NCBI GenBank assembly: GCA_902774915.1
Contig: CACYKH010000009.1
Location: forward strand, 1 to 64,000
DNA from: an uncultured Lachnospiraceae bacterium
GTDB taxonomy: Bacteria > Bacillota > Clostridia > Lachnospirales > Lachnospiraceae
Direction of reading: 5' to 3'
Length of the DNA: 64,000 nt
Shown: positions 36,001 to 41,783 of the stretch, one piece after another
How positions within the stretch are numbered: position 1 is the stretch's first letter
Layout: each line of letters begins with the position of its first letter
Position numbers and translations under genes: made by a program
The notes under the pieces: model-generated
What the model was told of the DNA's origin: nothing
Seen by the model: the letters and a program-made list of their open reading frames with translations, nothing else
The model's database searches: none

Positions 36001-38942
36001 GCTTTAAAGTTTGAACTGATAAAGTCACCACTCACATATATCGTTCCTTTAGTGTAAGAACCATTATTAAACGTAAAATCTTTAACATGCATTTCTGCAT
36101 TATCACCGTAGAATGACGGAGTAATAAGAACTCTTGAATTTATCTCACCTGCAACATTCCAATTAGCATTTTCATACAAATATAAATTTACTTTTGAAGT
36201 AGAATATGAAGATGCAGGCATCAATTTTCCTTTTAAATCTAGTTCATCATACAGGTAAATTTGGCCACCAACATATAAATCCCCATTTACTGTTAGTTTT
36301 CCTTTTATATTTGCACTTAACGAAGCAGTTAAATCGCCCCCAACCTCAAAATCAGACTCTATCCTTAAAAAATAGGTTTTTAAAGATCCATTAATACCAT
36401 TTCCTTCAAGTTTGGCAAATTCACTTAAAGATATAATTGTATCCTCAGTTTTTACATCTTTGTCAGAAATCAGTTTGCCAGTAACATAAAAATTTGAGGA
36501 TTTAATAGTATTGGCATTCGATATATCTAAAACAGAAACACTAAGACTATTATTATAAGTATCAATTATCTGTTCATCATTTCCATCCAAAACAAGCTTT
36601 GCTTCACTTTTTAATGAAAAGCTACTGTTATATGGTTTATATAAATTTCCAGATAAATTAATAGCACCCGAGAGAATACTCTGACTATTATCAGCAGTTG
36701 TATAAATATAGAAATCTCCATTTATATCCACAATATCATTTTGATTTTTCATCGTGAGCGATGATGACGATGTATTATAGACATACTCTTCCGAATTATC
36801 TTCATCTAAAGATCTTGTCTGCATACGATAATCGCCATTTACAGTAAGTGTTCCACCATTAACCAGTAGATTCCCTGACATTTGAATAAGATCACCATTA
36901 ACAGTAAGTGTGTGACCATTTAAATCCAGCGTATCATCTATAATAACAAGGTCTCCATTATATATTTCATCCTCTTCAAGAGTCCATCCAAACTCACCTT
37001 CAAGGTCACCATATCTAAGGCGACAACCATTTCTTATTAATTGAGATTTATTAACAATTTTTTCAAAAAAAACTCCATCCTCTGAATGATTATCCAGTTC
37101 AAGTGTGGCAAGAGTCATTTTTTCTGAGTTGGATATAGTCTGAAGGCTGTCCCCTGAAAGAAGTAATCTATGGTCTCCTCCAGCTTTAAATGTCGAACAA
37201 TTAATATCACCCTTTACTTCAAGGGTTCCATTACTCATAGGAGTATTTGTGTATCCGTAGGTAGACGTATAGTTTCCATTAACTAAAACATATGCATCAG
37301 CGTAGGACATATCAAAAACAACATTTTCAGCGTTTCCGCCAATAGTAATGTTGGAATCACTACAATAGATATTATTAAGTGCACTTTCAGATATAATATC
37401 CCCTGATACACTCAGGTCACCATATGCATTAATTTTATTATTCTGATAAATATTTCCTGATACGGAAAGAGAATCTGAAATCGTGAGTTCCGAATTAACC
37501 GTCAGATTTCCAATGAGATTTAGATTGCCAGATATAGTCGATTTATTTGATACAGTTAAATCGCCTGTATATGTACCTTGAATAAAGTTTGTATCTCCGG
37601 CCACTTTAATATTTCCTGAAAATACTGACTCTCCCTGATCAAAGACTCCAGATACTCCAACTGTATCAACAAAAGAAACGCCTTCTTCCGAAGTGTTTTC
37701 AAGATATATATTATGAACTCCACCATTTTTAGCATCAATAACCTGAGGATATTCAGATGATAGAATCATTTTATTATCAGCTGATGTACTAAGACCATAT
37801 GTGTTTTTCCCGGTTAAATACTGAATATTACCTGACACTACAATAGTACCATTAGATACCGAAGAGTAATTACTAGTAGAATTCTCCACTATCAAGTCAC
37901 CCTGTATCTGCACAAGGTCATCAGGATTATTCATTGTAAGGGTAGATTTTGCCCTACTATAAACCACTTCATCCTCTTCGACAGCCCTTTTCTGCATTCT
38001 ATAACTACCGTTAATTATAAGACTTCCACCACTGAGTCTTACTGTACCACCAGAATGTATAAAGTCACTATTAACCGTAAGTGTATGTCCATTTAAATCA
38101 AGAGTTCCAGCTCCCAGCATAAGAAGTTCATCATACTCTTCGTCTTCTTCAAGTGTATATCCGAATATACCCTCATTATTTTCTATTGTAATTTTACATC
38201 CATTATTTGTTAGACTCTGATAGTTAAAAGAATCCTTTACAAGTATTCCTTCTTCGCTTGTATTACTTAAAACAACCTTGTTAAATGTCCCACCGGTCAT
38301 TGTGAGTGTTTGCATATTGTAGCCAGAGAAAATAAATGTATTATTCTTATATGCATTAAACAGATTACAAAGCTTTATATCACCTTTTGCTTCAATTGTT
38401 CCGTTGGATATGTTATCAATACCATTTTTTAAATTAAAATCTTTCTCAACATAAAGATAATCCGCCGCATCCTTCATATTTATAGTTACAAATCCATTAT
38501 CTGGATATGCATTTAGACTTCCAGTAATAAAAATAGCTCCATTATTAAAAGAAATATTACTGTTTTTATTCATCTTAAAATCACCATAAACAGTAAGTCT
38601 ATGTCCATTCAGGTTTAAAGAGCGGCTCTCGGCAATTTCAACATCAGAAACCTCCATATCTTCCGACAGGGTTAAAGAACTGTTAACGATAAGAGAGTCA
38701 TATTCTATGTTTTCTTCCTGAGGTGAGGATAGACTTCTCTTCTGAACAGAAGAAGCATCGTTTGGAGATGCTTCTTCATCGTTTAATATACTGTTTTGTG
38801 ATTTATAATCTTCTTCTAAAATAGCACCATTCTCTTTTGATGCCGCCTCAACATTTGTCCCATAGACAAAAGAAGACCATGGTAGCATTAACGCCACCAT
38901 AGTCATAGCAATCACCTTTTTATACACCCTACGAATTTTCAT
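24006..38942 (-). CDS. Giant secreted RHS/YD-repeat polymorphic toxin with C-terminal PD-(D/E)XK nuclease domain
   Basis: A 4,978-residue protein with a Sec signal peptide (about 1-33, MALMLPWSSFVYG region). Order of parts: a repetitive beta-helix-like region with repeats of LDLNGHTLTVNGD type (about 40-1770); fibronectin type III and related beta domains (about 1775-2780); a PKD domain with KWDMGNGDTVYG (about 2790-2860); a carboxypeptidase-regulatory-like domain with DGVPIPYAYVYVNSG (about 2865-2930); a further beta region; an RHS shell with DPVDMTSGAF (about 3352), dozens of YD repeats, and the core motif YYMRQRYYNPTIKRFINQD and NPVNYTDPFGLNP (about 4680). A hydrophobic pre-toxin stretch follows, then a variable tip. 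The tip has RTRVDAIGLD, then NVVINEYKSS, the D...ExK pattern of restriction-endonuclease-like DNases. It is probably delivered to rival cells, with the tip released inside the RHS shell. Confidence 0.9.
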   Translation of the reverse strand: MKIRRVYKKVIAMTMVALMLPWSSFVYGTNVEAASKENGAILEEDYKSQNSILNDEEASPNDASSVQKRSLSSPQEENIEYDSLIVNSSLTLSEDMEVSDVEIAESRSLNLNGHRLTVYGDFKMNKNSNISFNNGAIFITGSLNAYPDNGFVTINMKDAADYLYVEKDFNLKNGIDNISNGTIEAKGDIKLCNLFNAYKNNTFIFSGYNMQTLTMTGGTFNKVVLSNTSEEGILVKDSFNYQSLTNNGCKITIENNEGIFGYTLEEDEEYDELLMLGAGTLDLNGHTLTVNSDFIHSGGTVRLSGGSLIINGSYRMQKRAVEEDEVVYSRAKSTLTMNNPDDLVQIQGDLIVENSTSNYSSVSNGTIVVSGNIQYLTGKNTYGLSTSADNKMILSSEYPQVIDAKNGGVHNIYLENTSEEGVSFVDTVGVSGVFDQGESVFSGNIKVAGDTNFIQGTYTGDLTVSNKSTISGNLNLIGNLTVNSELTISDSLSVSGNIYQNNKINAYGDLSVSGDIISESALNNIYCSDSNITIGGNAENVVFDMSYADAYVLVNGNYTSTYGYTNTPMSNGTLEVKGDINCSTFKAGGDHRLLLSGDSLQTISNSEKMTLATLELDNHSEDGVFFEKIVNKSQLIRNGCRLRYGDLEGEFGWTLEEDEIYNGDLVIIDDTLDLNGHTLTVNGDLIQMSGNLLVNGGTLTVNGDYRMQTRSLDEDNSEEYVYNTSSSSLTMKNQNDIVDINGDFYIYTTADNSQSILSGAINLSGNLYKPYNSSFSLKSEAKLVLDGNDEQIIDTYNNSLSVSVLDISNANTIKSSNFYVTGKLISDKDVKTEDTIISLSEFAKLEGNGINGSLKTYFLRIESDFEVGGDLTASLSANIKGKLTVNGDLYVGGQIYLYDELDLKGKLMPASSYSTSKVNLYLYENANWNVAGEINSRVLITPSFYGDNAEMHVKDFTFNNGSYTKGTIYVSGDFISSNFKATGTNKVILNGDSLQTIDIGSSSRFATLELDNHSDEGVLSKTLFEKDELILNGCKFRYEGIDGIVGYKLTQDETIEGDLVILEGDMDLNGHTLTVTGDVIQIAGDMKINGGKLVVGGDYRQQTRQEIDGEYIYSTGKSSLTMKNSRDTVEIAGSFISNTNQNNSKKIINGRMTVGGDFNVTNSSFIPADSFVLEFSSGKTHNISASNNTKIPMLYVADGSKTILKGGSLSVTKTVDIGNTLSNTDITLTSGANLIGDTFSGNLTINNSSFTNNLIVNGNLTLYTNVSGNITVNGNVSGSPTVSGNVVVNGNASFSSVTMSGGSLDVSGDYKSSSITMKNSGDLIKVGGSFKHTNGSCRITNGTIEIGGDVLFESTGFNASGENKVILTGDSKQTLSCDNGSFATLELRNYSTDGVYSENMLIYQNLIKNGCKLTYGFGEAMSGFTLEGDYVHSGDFYLIDDVLDLNGHTLTIEGDLIHSGGTIKINNGKLIVKGDLREQKTNGEIFAEGLGILDMSDKNDEVTIYGDLYLDSSKTEKMIGGSIRLYGDLLRTINASKLSFGTNIILVGAEQQSVNSNIQGLASLEINNESGVSFGYNKFEVSKHLSKTYDGPLQMIYVSDLNAVGSYYKGNIYLNGPCSFEKDIQIDGIFICANLLDLNDHSLITNDMTIIYSGYLKMDSSSDYISVQNNLVIDGMGSSSAESILTDGTIEVNGNLICNRDYYFEAEGNHKVIITPARSAISSSYRQTISFSDNANRTSKLSTLILRGKEGAFNIANTPESIADEIIYEYPEAEDMVPVTNLSATEISETKITIAFEDPNVSPKASCYEVYRNGVKAGVTSTLSFKDTGLTPNTIYRYTVYAVDKYWNLTDPSEELEVNTASDVTPPTVPGSLEISARTGNSITISWDASKDNIDTPTYTVYRNGETVATGVTDTEYIDTDVKKDEIYTYKVTAVDKSGNESETSEDVTTTTSIPIINRVEPDDMERIGGDSVELKVFYKNYGRDSINTVDIEVMQDGEWTKINSSPLGQITYNSSEYYSKYTWNIESYASDVAVIRYILTDSSGAQDIYETEYEIDHTAPDDVEDLRAEDNNGVIELSWKISGESDLSCYKVYRCIEGASENEVYSRVATIDDRYNVTYSDNTLTSGQTARYIVTAVDDLGNESKLVNPVTIISGEDNSAPEVTDMEPVNGKLSGEAKITAYATDNIALDSILFYIKGEEDSDWRDLGVCTDLKESNGIYTGSISFDTTLFSDGTYYVGAVAVDTSGNINEDDYFLRYEIDNTGTDKILINNTKVGSTYVQLMWDDVSDDDFSYFLVEKKSSDGSYSEITKERSLTGCTIKGLAPETEYTFRVCGVDDAGNKGEYSEEVTVTTSSDTTKPIITALYPQQGRIRDYLNLQITASDNDSLSLISWSISFDGDQFTELHTEETASQSGSYYYILDISDTEQYPEGDIYIKSEVYDQAGNKNAFSADGSEMVMKYTIDRTAPAAVSNVYAKAYDGYIELNWDEGTEEDIVSYMVYRADTDNGVYGLQDEGAFLNYYDADLEPGKSYEYYVIAVDEAGNRSDKSNISIATASPDETAPRIAGVSPSDTQIGAETTFSIIALDNSKLDKIRTYYRTSDTDNWIQIDETEVNERSEWVEFSYNFSNEREEELQFKTNCIDASGNVSADYLYKNDLDKTPPKGELTVVNSNFEIYLGITHDLSEADVSYYEIYKSELSKSGNNTAFFKNAKSIQKISAKTDEVIDELDKLGVWYVDTDVKPHTAYRYAVKVYDSVGNYSWTNISNGICGDIDTVAPTIVMPDKITVVQGMEAKLDAGECYDNVRIKSIKWDMGNGDTVYGSRPKYKYSKTGKYKAKLIITDTSNNVSEAEIEIQVKEQSNTGVCNLTVVDYDGVPIPYAYVYVNSGSDSNKSYMTDAEGKVSLCYKAGKYKIAAFKDGFLPEEQEYTITNMKTTEEILALSSGEVVVGDFEVHRMTIQEIVDAGVDLSSPANLNTYTFKTTLTFQKTPIPIVVEELEGKVDQSQSEGTSGGFGTPNFEIGWGGKEEKKATGNAKLINASEDVMNVEPVPVLAVMTTTQSISWLKSMYSATLTITNMADSKYVLEDSTGTIKLPDGVSLAVMDASKTGSKYQSLSVDMGDISGQTSQSASWTIKGDKTGRYDIDATFSSVLTPFNVPVTKTFRANTDIEVDNSDIEIKVMPESAFYLGEDYYVHFSITNRGEDLYNFTTSIGDYRVPNEREVVYIMDPDTEEITSTEETGGGLKYKLGISEQLYQMPVLSGSDSVTIPTLKSGDTIYGTWKYMEGDYTGDGFSGDFQKEYFKLIDSMVEVIEGENLGVSVEVTPISSHVSKIIKTYYQEEDINISTGDPVDMTSGAFTDSINALSLSGKDNLDYILSYDSVTAAESLNNYDYNEQNNPLGAGWIGSFSSYIKEENGLIKYYSNPYAYSAFISEDSYNGKLYGEKTSDGSFSLGDADSSSDITFVSATHGMEGYKLTRHSDGTYELTSPAGEVLSYDTEGRLSEIKTEDGSKSSVSYTEHQQIITEEISGNRIVITSNDDGKIISISDGGDKVTRITYSGDDIVSITDAIGRVTYFEYDDSHRIISETNNAGTKFIQNEYDDAGRIVAQTDSLGKEMAFNYSETESGGLKCTATTTAEGLEPLTKEVTTDARGRVVSVLNESGSIESYSYDKDGNIESTVDGYGNTTTFTHDSEGRLTKSNGISGQNYTVDYDDKGNVCSITSDGDTAIYRYDASNKLIYSKVFGAETNYTYNAENLLIKEERVGKGVKNYNYENGVLVSSTDELGKVTGYKFDNAGNLIELTSSDGSKFTYTYNAVNQKISETDTKGNTTYYTYNDLNLLSAMTDALGNKTSYEYDSLGNLTKEVRADGSVIEYKNDVMGNPVEVTYPDGVTYKYKYDSCGNNTRIIYPDGTTEEFTYDSNGNVTSAKDQKGNVTTYSQNNAVEKLGSVTDSYGNSIAYTYDSQGRTDTVSMSQGLIDTYTFDSRGNVKTYTDTLGNETKYDYNQWGELLSLEDANGNETKFTYDAAGNCIEKKTPEGLDIFYTYDNNYNITSVKTKVQGKDVEEKYSYDAMGNVLTYTDAMGRVTTYTYDVLNRPVTEKTPDGITTSLEYDTLGNILKEIKSDGSSITAEYDSAGRVISITQKGSIDKEKSKIYSYSYDSMDRLTSSVDPMQGETSQAYDELGNVTSVTDAMGGTTTYTYDKTSRLLSETNAIGATKKYTYDDRGRLETEENARGQKTTYTYDDYNRIIKIKDEVGTVEYTYDNNSNILTVSDETGTITWEYDSLNRVTEVTDANGKTVKYSYDELGNILSLTYPGGEIVRYEYYQDGQLKSVIDGSNNKTSYEYDSAGRLKKTTNPDGSTVEESYDKSGNLKTKIDKSSSGEAILSYEYSYDGFGNVTSIKDNITSDTDIYSAEPNDGPKEDSISMEYDSANRLVSYNGETVKYDKDGNMIYGPVDGEMVSFEYDCRNRLIKAGDIRYYYDAENRRIRTEYQDYTEEYVLDRVSSLTRTLQIIRKDNKNSDSNDNSITNYYYGIGLIYERSDTDTLIYHYDHLGCAKKITDLAGKLRYAFKYDTYGELLSIWDGEESEFYEGSVSDRIEDINRTRPIRFLYNGSLGVITDDNNLYYMRQRYYNPTIKRFINQDILFGSLTNSQSLNRYAYVQGNPVNYTDPFGLNPIETIKSYSGFVHDYLNIVSVVPGVVGTVSNLLNAGVYALEGDYSSCVKCVAQSAVTLVGGNVIGSLSKLGTKARVVTSIALIGVGAYTVNKSFSSLQDNAIAFVDEITSEGGGNTLDKIRYISNMITSAAGITYGTLGIYGGVTSLANTLTTSSTNSVHDEVDNRDKNRINRPTTNETSGEGGSKADVLAQNRAKGRAFEQQEFAKFKSQNKNAVEQITVKTSSGVRTRVDAIGLDANGNVVINEYKSSLTAPLTDNQKIAFPEIFESGATVVGNGKGIFSGGYQIPSGTKVTIIRPE
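25200..28600 (-). repeat. YD-repeat coding array of the RHS shell
   Basis: Dozens of units of roughly 20-21 codons of the form TYTYDxxGNLTxxxDxxGN follow one another. Such repeats fold into the spiral shell that encloses the toxin tip in RHS and Tc proteins. The nucleotide repeats are diverged, so they are not simple tandem DNA. Confidence 0.85.
34000..38650 (-). repeat. Large internal repeats in the N-terminal stalk of the RHS protein
   Basis: A block with L-D-L-N-G-H-T-L-T-V, followed some 30 residues later by GDYRMQ or GDYRQQ and later by a DNHS-type segment, recurs near residues 109, 284, 672, 1069 and 1449. The later copies are spaced about 380-395 residues. The pattern is that of a long beta-helical adhesin stalk built by duplication. 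Confidence 0.75.
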
Positions 38943-38951
38943 TACCTACCC

Positions 38952-39500
38952 CTAATGTTCTTCATTTCTCTTTTTAATAACAATAATAATCCCTGTCAAT
39001 GATATAATTAGTACAACCGCAACTGGTATAATATAAGCATTATCACCAGTAAATATACTGTTATTATTCGATTTTGAATTATTATTATTTGTCACCTCAT
39101 TTGAAGTATTATCAGCATTATTATTTTTTTCGTCTTTTTCCAAGTTATTCTTATTTGTCTGTAAGTCATTATTCGAATTATTTGAACCTAGATTATTATT
39201 TTCTGGAACTGATTTGTCAATATTTGTATATTCATCCATCTTGTTCCCAGAAGTCGAACTCTGGGATGTATCAGAACCAATATTTTCATCAGTTTTACTA
39301 TACGTCGTATCTACAGATATAATGTTTCCGTTTTTGTCATATTCATACGTGGTAACACTTCCATCGTCGTGGACAACTTTTGAAACTCTACCATTACCAT
39401 CATATGTATAATCATCTGCCCTTGAAGAAATATTGGAAAAAATAATCACAAAAATACTTAACGCCAAAAACAGAATCATTTTTTGACTATACTTATTCAT
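38952..39500 (-). CDS. Small membrane-anchored protein with a single YD repeat and Asn-rich stalk
   Basis: A 182-residue protein with a signal peptide (about 1-28), then one RHS-type unit, YTYDGNGRVSKVVHDDGSVT followed by TYEYDKNGNIISVD. An asparagine/serine-rich low-complexity stretch (about 75-150), a transmembrane helix (about 155-176) and a basic tail IKKRNEEH complete it. The last three parts look like a cell-surface stalk and anchor. It ends nine bases before the giant RHS gene, so both are coexpressed. A plausible role is docking the RHS shell at the producer surface through its matching repeat, or acting as a chaperone. This is inference: I know of no characterised relative. Confidence 0.75.
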   Translation of the reverse strand: MNKYSQKMILFLALSIFVIIFSNISSRADDYTYDGNGRVSKVVHDDGSVTTYEYDKNGNIISVDTTYSKTDENIGSDTSQSSTSGNKMDEYTNIDKSVPENNNLGSNNSNNDLQTNKNNLEKDEKNNNADNTSNEVTNNNNSKSNNNSIFTGDNAYIIPVAVVLIISLTGIIIVIKKRNEEH

Positions 39501-39591
39501 AACACCATTCTCCCTTTGGCGAGATTACCATCTCTAGTCATACATTTAAAGAGCTGTGGCATATTCCACCTATTTTTGTCATAAAATCCCC

Positions 39592-39626
39592 ATAATAATA
39601 AAGACCCGTCATAGCTGACGGGTCTT
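39592..39626 (-). terminator. Terminator between agrD and the RHS genes
   Basis: AAGACCCGTCA-tagc-TGACGGGTCTT, a perfect 11-base stem (about 39601-39626), followed on the minus strand by TTTATTATTAT. It lies seven bases beyond the agrD stop. It would separate agrBD transcription from the RHS genes unless read through. Confidence 0.75.
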
Positions 39627-39632
39627 CGTATA

Positions 39633-39782
39633 CTAATTTTTATTTTTTAATGCATTATTCATTGGTCTTTTGGGCTGATGTAACATTCCCATACATAATG
39701 GTGGCCATCCAAAACGGTTATTGTCTACCTTGATTTTAGCTATTCTTTCAACCATCTTCAATGATTCTTTCTTTTTGTTCAT
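39633..39782 (-). CDS. agrD: AgrD-like cyclic autoinducer peptide precursor
   Basis: A 49-residue ORF with GGAGG eight bases before its ATG, overlapping the end of agrB by 35 bases. It has a basic amphipathic leader (MNKKKESLKMVERIAKIKV), a core around FGWPPLCMGML, and the tail HQPKRPMNNALK. The C-x-x-x-L core followed by QPKxP is the AgrD signature, where AgrB cuts after the hydrophobic residue and closes a thiolactone from the cysteine. The predicted ring is Cys-Met-Gly-Met-Leu with an N-terminal tail of uncertain length. The peptide should be exported and sensed by the neighbouring AgrC-like kinase. The ring prediction is inference from the family. Confidence 0.8.
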   Translation of the reverse strand: MNKKKESLKMVERIAKIKVDNNRFGWPPLCMGMLHQPKRPMNNALKNKN

Positions 39783-40356
39783 TTCTTGTATCCTCCTTTT
39801 TTATTTTTGATATAACTAATAACAATGCGCATGTTATTATACCCATTTCATAAAAATGTATTAGTGTAATTGAAAGATTTATAAATACAATGAAAACATT
39901 TACGATAATAAACAACAAAACTAATAATCTTGTTGATTCCTTTGCTGACTTGTATTCTTCGATAGTTAGATTCATATTTTTATTATTTACAGCACCTATA
40001 AAGAATATACAGGCATATGATATTGTTGTAACAATAGTATATGCCTGTTCAACCTTAACACACAAACTTACACAGATAACACAAAAAACAAGAGCAATAG
40101 AAGAAAAATAGCACATAATAAAACTTGTACAATGAAATCCACCACATCTCTTTCTTATTGTCAAAAAGGTCACCAAATAAAACAATACAGGAATAAATTT
40201 ATCCATTATTACTGCTAATAATAAAATGGTACCAATCGATAAAAAGCTCTCAATTTGACACACAATAGCATAATTGTATTCTTCTTTCTCATTTGATGAA
40301 ATAATATAATTATCTACCAGAGCTGACGATAGCTTCTCAGAAATATTACTAATCAC
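39748..40356 (-). CDS. agrB: AgrB-like membrane peptidase that processes the autoinducer
   Basis: A 202-residue multi-pass membrane protein that starts with GTG at 40356 (AGGAGA upstream). The motif RKRCGGFHCTSFIMC holds the histidine (75) and cysteine (82) seven residues apart, the same spacing as the catalytic pair of Staphylococcus AgrB. Five to six hydrophobic segments follow. AgrB removes the C-terminal tail of AgrD and helps form the thiolactone. It overlaps agrD, and it lies downstream of agrC in the order agrA, agrC, agrB, agrD, unlike the classic BDCA order. Confidence 0.9.
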   Translation of the reverse strand: MISNISEKLSSALVDNYIISSNEKEEYNYAIVCQIESFLSIGTILLLAVIMDKFIPVLFYLVTFLTIRKRCGGFHCTSFIMCYFSSIALVFCVICVSLCVKVEQAYTIVTTISYACIFFIGAVNNKNMNLTIEEYKSAKESTRLLVLLFIIVNVFIVFINLSITLIHFYEMGIITCALLLVISKIKKEDTRNEQKERIIEDG

Positions 40357-40392
40357 TTTTTCTCTCCTTTTTTCTAGAAGCTACCACGGGAT

Positions 40393-40444
40393 ATAAAAAA
40401 AATAAACACATGTTCCATATATGTGTTATTTTTGTCTTATTATA
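40393..40444 (-). promoter_or_regulatory. agrBD promoter -10 box with a palindrome at the transcription start
   Basis: On the minus strand TATAAT (40439-40444) has no good -35 box, as expected for a promoter needing an activator such as a LytTR regulator. Just downstream, AACACAT-N9-ATGTGTT (40405-40427) is followed by TATTTTTTTT (40393-40403). The structure could be an early terminator in the leader or an operator covering the start site. Confidence 0.5.
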
Positions 40445-40447
40445 ACT

Positions 40448-40473
40448 AAAAAAGCGACGCATCATTACGTCGC
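40448..40473 (-). terminator. Terminator downstream of agrC
   Basis: GCGACG-N8-CGTCGC stem (40454-40473) followed on the minus strand by six T, 12 bases after the agrC stop. Confidence 0.75.
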
Positions 40474-40484
40474 CGTTCTATCAT

Positions 40485-41783
40485 TTAAACAGTGTATTGT
40501 GGAATTACTATTGTAAAAACAAATTCAGATTCCGAATATTTTATAGAGTATATCCCATCGTATTTTTCAACAGATCTAATAATATTATTTATCCCAAATC
40601 CGTGATTCTTTTGGTCAAACTTTGATGATACATACAATCCATTCGCAACCCTTAAACATCCATTATATGTATTTTTGACGGATATAAGTAGTTCCTCGCC
40701 TTCATATATTATTTTCATTTCAATGAGCTTCCTGTTACACGATTCACATGCTTCTATTGCGTTGTTTAATAGGTTTGCCAATATTACCACAATATCTTCT
40801 TTATTCAAATTAACATTTAATAAGTTATTGGTATTGAAAAGAAAAATAATACCTTTTTCGACCGCTTCGTGATATTTTGTATTAATCACTGCATTGACAA
40901 TCGCATTATTAGTATCAATTAAATTATCTGTTGTAGTTCCTTTATTATCACTTTCTTCAATATAAGCCTTCAGTTCCTCTATATCATCTGAATTAATCAA
41001 TTGTTTTATACATTCTATTTTATTATTGTATTCATGTGAGATTTGACGTTGTTTATCAATATCACTCATTACTTTTTCATAGTATAATAATTGATTTTTA
41101 TTTTGATTATTTATTATGTCTTTCTCTCTTAGTATTTTTTCTTTTTCAGCCATATCTCTAACAATGATCAAAACAAATACATCAATGCCTAATAATCCAC
41201 ATGCTATAATCCACATGATTAACTCAAGATGCTTTTCGATTACATAATCCGATTTATAAATAAAAGAAGCCGTCAAAATAATAGTAAATACCGGAAAAAA
41301 CATAAGTTTTATCCAATCTGAATCTTTAAATAATAATAAAGTTTTTTTATCCACCATCCTATTAATTATCAACACAGCAAAAAAAAGAAAAGCTTTTGCA
41401 AGTAATACAATTAAAGGTTGAATAATACTTAATATCTCATTATTATTTGGCACAATCTCAATATATATAGCTAACGCCAAATATTCTGCCAAGAAATTAA
41501 TACCAAAAAATATAGCAACAACTATTATATTTTTAATATAGCCTTGAAAATTAAAAAATCTGAACACTAACGATGAAGCAACAAGAATCACTAGCACCTT
41601 TAAATACAAATATTTTTCAAAATATAAACTACATCCAAAAGAAATAATAAAAAGTAATAGATATCTAATTATTTTCTTAAATGAACTCTCGCTATTACCA
41701 AGGACACAAAATGTATCCACAAACATTGTTAAACAGTACGATTCTATTGCAAGTATAATGAGACCTTGAATAACATATATCAT
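40485..41783 (-). CDS. agrC: AgrC-like sensor histidine kinase (GHKL type)
   Basis: A 432-residue protein. Six to seven transmembrane segments fill the first 200 residues and are followed by a helical region with the phospho-acceptor histidine in QRQISHEYNNKI (about 250). A GHKL ATPase domain then follows with ILANLLNNAIEAC (N box) and HGFGINNII (G box). This is the AgrC layout: a membrane receptor for the cyclic peptide, an atypical His box and a C-terminal ATPase. It should phosphorylate the response regulator encoded just upstream, with which it overlaps by one base (TAATG). No peptide-specific contact can be read from the sequence. Confidence 0.9.
   Translation of the reverse strand: MIYVIQGLIILAIESYCLTMFVDTFCVLGNSESSFKKIIRYLLLFIISFGCSLYFEKYLYLKVLVILVASSLVFRFFNFQGYIKNIIVVAIFFGINFLAEYLALAIYIEIVPNNNEILSIIQPLIVLLAKAFLFFAVLIINRMVDKKTLLLFKDSDWIKLMFFPVFTIILTASFIYKSDYVIEKHLELIMWIIACGLLGIDVFVLIIVRDMAEKEKILREKDIINNQNKNQLLYYEKVMSDIDKQRQISHEYNNKIECIKQLINSDDIEELKAYIEESDNKGTTTDNLIDTNNAIVNAVINTKYHEAVEKGIIFLFNTNNLLNVNLNKEDIVVILANLLNNAIEACESCNRKLIEMKIIYEGEELLISVKNTYNGCLRVANGLYVSSKFDQKNHGFGINNIIRSVEKYDGIYSIKYSESEFVFTIVIPQYTV

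Noticed and set aside
40470-40520. LytTR binding repeats upstream of the agrBD promoter
   Set aside because: One half-site-like sequence (CTGTTTAAA) is present in the agrC end, but no second copy at the usual spacing, so no site is claimed.
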